Positions 1 through 5,259 of a stretch of 5,259 nucleotides of DNA are shown here, one piece after another. The translations under genes were made by a program, and so were the position numbers. The notes under the pieces are model-generated. The model was not told where the DNA came from and made no database searches. It worked only from the letters and a program-made list of their open reading frames with translations. Within the stretch, counting starts at the first letter, position 1; each line of letters starts with the position of its first letter. The DNA comes from Clostridia bacterium (GTDB taxonomy: Bacteria; Bacillota; Clostridia; Oscillospirales; Acutalibacteraceae): positions 1 through 5,259 of the forward strand of contig JAFYNC010000059.1 in NCBI GenBank assembly GCA_017549905.1, written 5' to 3'.

Positions 1-894
1 GCTATGGGTTGCACTGAGCCTATCGCTATAGCATACGCCGCCGCAAAGGCAAAGGCTGTGCTCGGCACGTTCCCGACGTCCTGCGATATAGCCGTAAGCG
101 GAAATATAATTAAAAATGCTAAGTCAGTTGTGGTTCCTCACACCGGAGGTATGCGCGGAATTGAGACAGCAGTAGTTGCCGGACTTGTTGGAGGTAATGC
201 AGATGCCAGACTAGAGGTTCTCTCGCACGTATCCCACGACGACGTAGAGAGAATGAGGAAGATAAGTGATACTTTACCCATTAAGGTGAGCTTATCCGAC
301 AGTGATTACCCCTTTGACATAATCCTCTCTCTTACCGACGGCAAGGATAATGTATCCGTGCGTATTACCAACAGGCATACGAATATCGTTTCCATAATTA
401 AAAACAACGAGAAGATCTTCGAGGGAGACGCTACCGAGGATATCGAGATCAAAAAGAGAGATCTGTCTGTAGAAGAGATAATAGAGTTTGCAAATTCCGT
501 GGATATCGAAGATATACGCCCCACCATAAAGCGTCAGATCGACTGCAATATGGCGATAGCAGAGGAGGGGTTGCGCAGTCCTTGGGGAGCAAATATCGGT
601 AAGTTATATCTTGTAGCGCAAGAGAATGCAAAGGCAATTATTGAAAATTCTGAGAATAATGCCAGCATAATTAATCAAGAAGTTAACCGTAATCTCTACA
701 CTATAAATGAGGCTCACGAATCTTTAGAATTACTCAGAAATAACATTGCCGAAACTTCAAAGAATTTCGTTTTGGAAGTTGATAATCTTATGAATTCTTT
801 ATCAGTTACTAAAGAACAAATTTCTGAAAACGTTGATTCTGCAAGAGATGCTAAAACTCAGTTTGAAGAAATATATAACAGTATTGTGAAATAA
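1..894 (+). CDS. Chimeric frame: N-terminal half of UPF0597/CyuA-type L-cysteine desulfidase joined to a DivIVA-like coiled-coil tail (5' partial)
   Basis: The first ~200 residues resemble the UPF0597 (YhaM/CyuA) family, [4Fe-4S] enzymes that break L-cysteine into pyruvate, ammonia and sulfide in the cytoplasm. Visible marks, numbered from the Met at position 4, are GCTEP (2-6) followed by an Ala-rich helix, VPHTGG (44-49), AGLVGG (59-64), a RHTNIV segment (124-129) and EEGL..PWG.NIG (187-199). The frame is open at base 1 (an Ala codon, matching the family's A-x-GCTEP), and no ribosome binding site precedes the Met, so the true start lies outside the window, probably about 20 codons upstream. 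Family members run to about 430 residues. Here the C-terminal half, which carries the other iron-sulfur cysteines (from memory of the Methanocaldococcus enzyme), is absent and replaced by a coiled coil. Loss of desulfidase activity is inferred. Family assignment of the first half is fairly secure; the status of the whole frame as a real gene is not. Confidence 0.75.
   Translation, partial: AMGCTEPIAIAYAAAKAKAVLGTFPTSCDIAVSGNIIKNAKSVVVPHTGGMRGIETAVVAGLVGGNADARLEVLSHVSHDDVERMRKISDTLPIKVSLSDSDYPFDIILSLTDGKDNVSVRITNRHTNIVSIIKNNEKIFEGDATEDIEIKKRDLSVEEIIEFANSVDIEDIRPTIKRQIDCNMAIAEEGLRSPWGANIGKLYLVAQENAKAIIENSENNASIINQEVNRNLYTINEAHESLELLRNNIAETSKNFVLEVDNLMNSLSVTKEQISENVDSARDAKTQFEEIYNSIVK
595..894 (+). 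other. C-terminal coiled-coil segment, probably the 3' end of a DivIVA-like gene
   Basis: Residues 198-296 of the chimeric frame are rich in Glu, Asn, Ala and Lys with regularly spaced Ile/Leu/Val, contain no Pro, and predict as long helices. The opening pattern, IGKLYLVAQENAKAII, resembles the helical region of DivIVA-like cell-division or polarity proteins of Clostridia (IG..i..A...A..II). Nothing in it resembles the second half of the desulfidase family. GC falls here: hand counts give 33 of 60 bases at 541-600 but 18 of 60 at 601-660 and 15 of 60 at 841-900, close to the AT-rich recJ-rel DNA that follows. The segment has no start codon or ribosome binding site of its own; the only internal ATG, at 790, is deep in the coiled coil. 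It therefore looks like the tail of a different gene whose front is missing. The DivIVA resemblance is by pattern only and moderately sure; a generic coiled coil is the alternative. Confidence 0.55.
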
Positions 895-910
895 TATTTA
901 TTTTATTGTA

Positions 911-938
911 AAAATCCTCACAAAGTGGGGATTTTTTT
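911..938 (+). terminator. Rho-independent terminator after the chimeric frame
   Basis: The arms AAAATCCTCAC (911-921) and GTGGGGATTTT (925-935) pair over 11 positions with one T-G wobble around an AAA loop. They run into seven T residues at 932-938. The hairpin begins 17 bases after the stop at 892-894 and lies before the recJ promoter, so it ends the upstream transcript and separates it from the recJ operon. The opposite strand has only a five-T run after the stem, so termination in that direction would be weak. Confidence 0.88.
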
Positions 939-950
939 ATTTTAAATGTA

Positions 951-979
951 TTGAAAAAAATCCAAAATGGTGGTATTAT
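951..979 (+). promoter_or_regulatory. Vegetative sigma (SigA-type) promoter of the recJ-rel-dtd operon, extended -10
   Basis: A TTGAAA -35 box (951-956) is followed after exactly 17 bases by a TATTAT -10 box (974-979). A TG at 971-972 gives the extended -10 form TGnTATTAT. Each box differs from consensus at one position. Transcription would begin near 986, leaving a leader of about 30 bases, too short for a riboswitch or attenuator. No operator-like inverted repeat is seen around it. Confidence 0.78.
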
Positions 980-1001
980 TATTGTGAGTAAATATTATTA
1001 A

Positions 1002-1010
1002 AAGGCGGTG
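1002..1010 (+). promoter_or_regulatory. Ribosome binding site of recJ
   Basis: AAGGCGGTG matches the consensus AAGGAGGTG except for one base and ends five bases before the ATG at 1016. This decides the recJ start, which also places the conserved N-terminal KKWV segment at residues 4-7. Confidence 0.8.
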
Positions 1011-1015
1011 AAAAT

Positions 1016-3034
1016 ATGGGCTTTAAAAAATGGGTTGTTTCAGACATTGATAAACGACTTGCTAAAGAGTTGAGCTGTGAGTGTGATATTGACCCGTTTG
1101 TAGCGCTTATTGCCGCTTCAAGAGGGTATACCGATGTATATGAACTTGAACAATTTATTTCTGATGAGCCATATTTTACCGATTTTTATCAAATGGCGGA
1201 TATTATTAAAGCCGCGGAAATTATAAACACCGCTATTGAAAATGGCAAAAAAATTGCTATTTACGGCGACTATGACTGTGACGGTGTTACAGCAACCGCT
1301 TTATTTATAAATTACTTTAAAACACGTAATGTAGATTGCATTTTTTACATTCCCGACCGTTTTTCAGAAGGATATGGAATGAATGAAGATGCCATTAAAT
1401 ATTTATTTGAGCAGAAAGTAGAACTCATTATTACCGTTGATAACGGAATTTTGAGCTTTAATGAAATTAATTTAGCTAAAAAACTTGGTATGTCTGTTGT
1501 AGTAACCGACCATCATATACCATCCGAAACATTACCTGATGCTGATGCAGTTATAAATCCTCACAGAAAAGACTGTCTTTCAGATTTTAAAGAAATTTGC
1601 GGTGCCGAGGTAGCATTTAGGCTAATTTGTGTTTTAGAAGGCAAAGAGCCTGAGGAATTAATTGGACAATATGCTGACATTTTAGCTGTTGGTGTAATTG
1701 CTGATATAATGCCGCTTACTCTTGAAAACAGAACCATTGTTAAATGCGCAATTGAAAAAATAAAAAATAATGTCAATATCGGTATTTCTGCATTACTTAG
1801 CGTTGCAGGCATTGAAAGAGACAGTGTTAATTCTACAAAAATAGCTTTTGCCGTTTGTCCGCGTATTAACGCTGCAGGGAGAATGGGTAAAGCCGACCGC
1901 GCCGTTTCGTTGCTTACAACCGATAATATGATGACAGCGCTTAGTATTGCAAACGAAATTGATGCTGACAATGCCTTGCGCCAGAAAACCGAAAAAGAAA
2001 TTTTTGAACAGGCAGTTTTAAAAATAGAAAATAAAAAGCTTATGTATGACAGAATTATTGTCGTTAGCGGTGATGATTGGCACCATGGGGTTATTGGTAT
2101 TGTTGCTTCTAAAATAACCGAAAAATATGGTGTGCCAACTATTGTTATTTCAAGTAATGGCGATGTTTCAACGGGTTCATGCAGAAGTATAGAAGGCTTT
2201 AATATTTTTGAAGCAATTAATTCATGTAACGATTTAATGATTAAATTTGGCGGTCATTCTCAGGCTGCCGGAATTACATTGAAAACTGAAGATATATGCG
2301 AGTTTAAAAATAGAATTAATGAATTTGCTTTGGCGCTCGAATTTGTGCCACCTGTATTAAATCTTGATTGCAAACTCAATCCATCTGCATTATCTGTTGA
2401 CCTTGCTTTTGCGCTTAAAGCTTTAGAACCATACGGTGTTGGAAACAAAGTGCCTGTTTTCGGCGTTTTCGGTGTAGTTTTGGAAAGAATAACACCAATC
2501 GGCAACAACAAGCATTTAAGACTTTTGTTTTCAAAAGGTAATAATTCTTTTCAAGGACTACTTTTTGGCGTTTCACCCGATAATTTTTGTTTCCAAATTG
2601 GTGACTGTTTAGATATAGCAGTTACTGTTGAGCCTAACCTTTATAAAGGTGAATATACAGTATCTGTTCAAATTAAAGCCATCAGAATGAATGGTACAGA
2701 TGACACAAAACTATTTAATGATTTAATCACTGTTTGCGATTTTTTAAGCGGGAGAGAATGTGATGTAACTAATATCACTCCCACACGTGAAGAGGTTGGC
2801 ATTGTTTATAAAAAAATATGTGAAATGCCGATTTTAATCGATAGAATTAAGTATTTGTATATTAACAGTTTGGGTATTGGAAAAACTCTTACTATTTTAG
2901 AAATTTTAAGTGAACTTAATTTAATTGCCTTTGAAAACGGAGTTTGCCGTATGCTTCCAACTGCAGAAAAAACAAATCTTTTAAATTCCATTACCTTTAA
3001 AACACTTTCTGAAAGGAGCGGTAATAATGCTTGA
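1016..3034 (+). CDS. recJ: Single-stranded-DNA-specific exonuclease RecJ
   Basis: RecJ degrades single-stranded DNA 5' to 3' in the cytoplasm, using Mn2+/Mg2+, in recombination (RecFOR route), mismatch repair and base-excision repair. The 672-residue product shows the DHH-family motifs in order: GDYDCDG at 84-90, VDNG at 141-144, TDHH at 164-167 and ADIMPL at 229-234. INAAGRMG at 284-291 follows. The DHHA1 part has WHHGVIGIVA (355-364), CRS..G (389-394) and GGHSQAAG (412-419). EPYGVGN (471-477) leads into an OB-fold region up to about residue 557. The catalytic Asp and His positions all look intact. After residue 560 there is a further ~110-residue helical, winged-helix-like domain. Escherichia coli RecJ (about 577 residues) lacks it, but Firmicute RecJ proteins often carry such an extension. 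The gene is first in the operon; its last 8 bases overlap rel, suggesting translational coupling. Identification is very secure; the C-terminal domain's role is inferred. Confidence 0.97.
   Translation: MGFKKWVVSDIDKRLAKELSCECDIDPFVALIAASRGYTDVYELEQFISDEPYFTDFYQMADIIKAAEIINTAIENGKKIAIYGDYDCDGVTATALFINYFKTRNVDCIFYIPDRFSEGYGMNEDAIKYLFEQKVELIITVDNGILSFNEINLAKKLGMSVVVTDHHIPSETLPDADAVINPHRKDCLSDFKEICGAEVAFRLICVLEGKEPEELIGQYADILAVGVIADIMPLTLENRTIVKCAIEKIKNNVNIGISALLSVAGIERDSVNSTKIAFAVCPRINAAGRMGKADRAVSLLTTDNMMTALSIANEIDADNALRQKTEKEIFEQAVLKIENKKLMYDRIIVVSGDDWHHGVIGIVASKITEKYGVPTIVISSNGDVSTGSCRSIEGFNIFEAINSCNDLMIKFGGHSQAAGITLKTEDICEFKNRINEFALALEFVPPVLNLDCKLNPSALSVDLAFALKALEPYGVGNKVPVFGVFGVVLERITPIGNNKHLRLLFSKGNNSFQGLLFGVSPDNFCFQIGDCLDIAVTVEPNLYKGEYTVSVQIKAIRMNGTDDTKLFNDLITVCDFLSGRECDVTNITPTREEVGIVYKKICEMPILIDRIKYLYINSLGIGKTLTILEILSELNLIAFENGVCRMLPTAEKTNLLNSITFKTLSERSGNNA
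3012..3018 (+). promoter_or_regulatory. Ribosome binding site of rel, inside the end of recJ
   Basis: AAAGGAG lies eight bases before the ATG at 3027 and within the last codons of recJ. It fixes the rel start and means that ribosomes finishing recJ can re-initiate directly on rel. Confidence 0.82.
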
Positions 3035-5219
3035 AAAACATTTAAATGATTATAACGAGCTTAAACAGGCAATGGATGATTTCGGCGGAAATTATGATTA
3101 TGATATGATTAAACGCGCGTTTGAGCTATGCGTTACCGCTCATGAGGGGCAGAAACGCGTAAGTAGTGAGGATTATTATATTCATCCGTTTAATGTTGCC
3201 AAAATAATTGTTTCTTTAGGTATGGATTCGCAATCAATAGCTGCGGCGCTTTTGCACGATGTTGTTGAAGATACCGATACTACAATAGAGGACATTAAAG
3301 AGCAGTTTGATGCTGAGGTAGCCCTTTTGGTTGACGGTGTTACAAAAATTGGTAGACTTAACTTTTCAACTAAAGAACAACAACAGGCGGAAAGCCTTAG
3401 AAAAATGCTTATTGCAATGGGTCAGGATATTAGAGTTATCATTATTAAACTTGCTGACCGCTTGCATAATATGCGCACAATTGATGCTATGCCCGAGCAA
3501 AAACAGCGGGACAAATCGGTTGAAACACTTGAAATTTATGCGCCTATTGCTCATAGACTCGGTATCAGACCTGTTAAAGAAGAACTTGAAGATTTAAGTA
3601 TCAAACATTTAGACCCAATAGCATATAACGAAATTGAAAAATCATTATCTCTTCACAAAAAAGAAAGAGAAGAGATTTTAGATGCCATTAAAACCCGAAT
3701 AGAAGAACGTCTAACGGCGGAAATGCCAAACATTAGAATGTCTTTCCAAGGTCGAGTAAAATCGATACACGGAATTTACCGCAAAATGTATGTTCAAGAT
3801 AAAGATTTTGATGAAATATACGATGTTTATGCAATTCGTGTTATTACCGATACCGTCGCTGACTGTTATAACATTTTGGGTATAATGCATGATATGTTCA
3901 GACCTATCCCTAACAGGTTTAAAGATTATATTTCAACCCCTAAGCCTAATATGTATCAGTCCTTGCATACTACAGTTATCGGTAGAGCAGGCATGCCTTT
4001 TGAAATTCAAATACGTACATTTGAAATGCATCATACTGCCGAATTCGGTATCGCGGCGCACTGGAAATATAAAGAGGGTATATCTGAGAATAACAAAAGC
4101 CTTGAAGACCGCTTGGCTTGGATTAGACAAATTCTTGATAGTCAAAACACTTCAGCAGACTCTACTGATATTCTTCGCAGTATAAAGGTTGATCTTTCAC
4201 AAGAAGATGTTTTTGCAGTAACACCAAAAGGCGACGTTATAAATCTTCCTGTTGGCGCTACTGTGGTAGACTTTGCTTTTGCAATACATTCTGCTGTTGG
4301 TATTCGTATGGTTGGCGCTAAGGTAGACGGTAAAATTGTACCAATTAACCACGAAATAAAGACCGGTGAAGTTATTGATATATTAACCACTAATCAGGCA
4401 GGTCATGGCCCTAGCCGTGATTGGCTTAATATCGCTGTAACATCACAAGCAAAGGCTAAAATACGCTCTTGGTTCAAGAAAGAAAAACGAACTGAAAATA
4501 TTGCGGCAGGTAAACTTGATTTTGAAAAGGAACTTCGCCGAAATGAAATTAAAATTCCCGACGAAGAATATGATGAATATATTGAGGATTTTGCAAAAAG
4601 AAACCGATTTGCAAATACCGAAGAATTTTTTGCGGCTATCGGTTATGGCGGAATTTTACTTTCAAAAATTATTCCTCGTATCAAAGAGGAATTTAGCAAA
4701 AAAAATTCTGCTAAAAAATCTCCACAAATTGTGCCAATTAATGAGAGTAAGGTTGTTAAATCCTCTGACGGTGTTATAGTTGACGGCATCGATAACTGCT
4801 TAATTAAGCTTTCTAAATGCTGTGCGCCACTACCGGGTGACGATATTATTGGCTTTATAACCCGCGGACATGGTGTTTCTATTCATAAGAGAGATTGCAA
4901 TAATGTTCCTAAAAATATCCAACATTCTGCCGAGCCTGAGCGCTGGATTTCGGCTCACTGGGGAGCTAAGCGCACTGAATCATTCACTTCAACTATTCAG
5001 GCAATGTTTATTGATCGTGATGGAATAGTTATAGATGTTATGAACGCTATTAATAATATGCGCGTTCCCGTTCACAGTATAAATGCCCGAGAAATGAAGA
5101 ACGGAAACAGTATGGTAACGGTTACAGTTAGCGCAGAAAGTGTTGAACATTTAAGAAGTATTATAGCCAAAATTGAAAAAATTCCGGGTGCTTTTTCTGT
5201 AGAAAGGATTAATCAGTAA
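3027..5219 (+). CDS. rel: Bifunctional (p)ppGpp synthetase/hydrolase Rel (RelA/SpoT family)
   Basis: Long Rel enzyme of the stringent response. It transfers pyrophosphate from ATP to GDP/GTP to make (p)ppGpp when uncharged tRNA sits on a starved ribosome, and hydrolyses the alarmone otherwise. The 730-residue length is normal. The HD hydrolase domain (~25-190) keeps R44, H53, HDVVED at 77-82 and D144/N148 in ADRLHN, so hydrolysis should be active. The synthetase domain (~235-350) has GRVKS (242-246), D266, an RFKD motif at 297-300, PNMYQSLHT (307-315) and E326. RxKD, rather than the ExDD of monofunctional RelA, marks a bifunctional enzyme. Next come a TGS domain (~394-454), a helical region, a zinc-finger-like domain with C591, C598, C599 and C624, and a C-terminal ACT/RRM domain (~653-727). 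The gene overlaps recJ by 8 bases and dtd by 1, so it is probably co-transcribed with both. B. subtilis calls its homologue relA. No frameshift is visible. Confidence 0.97.
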   Translation: MLEKHLNDYNELKQAMDDFGGNYDYDMIKRAFELCVTAHEGQKRVSSEDYYIHPFNVAKIIVSLGMDSQSIAAALLHDVVEDTDTTIEDIKEQFDAEVALLVDGVTKIGRLNFSTKEQQQAESLRKMLIAMGQDIRVIIIKLADRLHNMRTIDAMPEQKQRDKSVETLEIYAPIAHRLGIRPVKEELEDLSIKHLDPIAYNEIEKSLSLHKKEREEILDAIKTRIEERLTAEMPNIRMSFQGRVKSIHGIYRKMYVQDKDFDEIYDVYAIRVITDTVADCYNILGIMHDMFRPIPNRFKDYISTPKPNMYQSLHTTVIGRAGMPFEIQIRTFEMHHTAEFGIAAHWKYKEGISENNKSLEDRLAWIRQILDSQNTSADSTDILRSIKVDLSQEDVFAVTPKGDVINLPVGATVVDFAFAIHSAVGIRMVGAKVDGKIVPINHEIKTGEVIDILTTNQAGHGPSRDWLNIAVTSQAKAKIRSWFKKEKRTENIAAGKLDFEKELRRNEIKIPDEEYDEYIEDFAKRNRFANTEEFFAAIGYGGILLSKIIPRIKEEFSKKNSAKKSPQIVPINESKVVKSSDGVIVDGIDNCLIKLSKCCAPLPGDDIIGFITRGHGVSIHKRDCNNVPKNIQHSAEPERWISAHWGAKRTESFTSTIQAMFIDRDGIVIDVMNAINNMRVPVHSINAREMKNGNSMVTVTVSAESVEHLRSIIAKIEKIPGAFSVERINQ
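5203..5208 (+). promoter_or_regulatory. Ribosome binding site of dtd, inside the end of rel
   Basis: AAAGGA lies ten bases before the ATG at 5219, within the last codons of rel. The spacing is slightly long but usable, and it supports the dtd start at the TAATG stop/start overlap. Confidence 0.6.
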
Positions 5220-5259
5220 TGAAGGCAGTTATTCAACGTGTTTCAAACGCAAGTGTTGA
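5219..5259 (+). CDS. dtd: D-aminoacyl-tRNA deacylase, first 13 codons (3' partial)
   Basis: The window ends 41 bases into this frame. It reads MKAVIQRVSNASV, which matches the very conserved start of Dtd (M+AV.QRV..ASV). This cytoplasmic enzyme, normally about 150 residues, hydrolyses D-amino acids, and glycine mischarged on tRNA-Ala, from tRNA. Start and rel stop share one base (TAATG), the usual coupling for this pair. Placement directly after rel is the common Firmicute arrangement and strongly supports the call despite the short visible stretch. Catalytic motifs lie beyond the window, so completeness cannot be judged. Confidence 0.88.
   Translation, partial: MKAVIQRVSNASV

Noticed and set aside
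4..6. ATG at position 4 as a genuine translation start
   Set aside because: The frame is open upstream to base 1, the GCTEP motif is normally preceded by about 20 residues in this family, and no ribosome binding site can be seen. The gene is cut by the window edge.
980..1015. Leader RNA, riboswitch or T-box before recJ
   Set aside because: The predicted leader is only about 30 bases and AT-rich with no stable hairpin, too short for any known structured leader.
1561..1971. A 136-codon - strand frame opposite recJ
   Set aside because: It runs antisense to the conserved DHH domain. Its Ser/Ala/Ile-rich composition is what reverse reading of this coding DNA gives, and no start signals or family motifs are seen. 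Shorter - strand frames at 306-527, 449-637, 2260-2511, 2806-2991, 3366-3554, 3933-4145 and 4142-4390 are rejected for the same reasons.
2696..3034. C-terminal extension of RecJ as a novel fused domain
   Set aside because: Extra helical, winged-helix-like C-terminal regions are common in Firmicute RecJ proteins, and composition does not change here, so it is not evidence of a new fusion.
3331..3597. An 88-codon + strand frame inside rel
   Set aside because: It lies wholly within the rel HD domain in another frame, has no good ribosome binding site and shows no recognisable motif. It is a shadow of a strongly conserved gene; the same applies to the frames at 3889-4185 and 4501-4779.

Overview
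The window looks like chromosomal DNA from a low-GC, anaerobic Clostridia-type Firmicute, possibly from the gut. The reasons are the AT-rich, A/T-ending codon use across most of it, strong AAGGAG-type ribosome binding sites, the recJ-rel-dtd gene order, and a short extended -10 promoter. Species cannot be named from this sequence. All real genes are on the + strand.

Layout. (1) Positions 1-894 are one open frame with no start inside the window. Its first ~200 residues are the N-terminal half of a UPF0597/CyuA-type L-cysteine desulfidase. Its last ~98 residues are an unrelated charged coiled coil resembling the C-terminal part of DivIVA-like proteins. Base composition and codon use change at the same place (about 595-625), so this is a chimeric reading frame: a natural recombination product, a real fusion, or an assembly join. 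(2) Positions 895-1015 hold an intrinsic terminator, then an extended -10 promoter and a ribosome binding site. (3) recJ (1016-3034), rel (3027-5219) and the first 14 codons of dtd (5219 to the window end) form a tightly packed operon with stop/start overlaps of 8 and 1 bases.

How the genes work together. RecJ is a 5'-3' single-strand DNA exonuclease for recombination and repair. Rel makes and degrades (p)ppGpp, the alarmone of the stringent response. Dtd removes D-amino acids from mischarged tRNAs. They share transcription rather than one pathway, and this neighbourhood is familiar in Firmicutes (in Bacillus subtilis apt lies between recJ and relA; it is absent here).

The operon is ordinary, conserved housekeeping DNA. 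I see no mobile element, CRISPR array, tRNA or rRNA, and no convincing new system. The one observation that deserves follow-up is the chimeric frame at the left end, and an assembly artefact has to be excluded before any biological reading of it.
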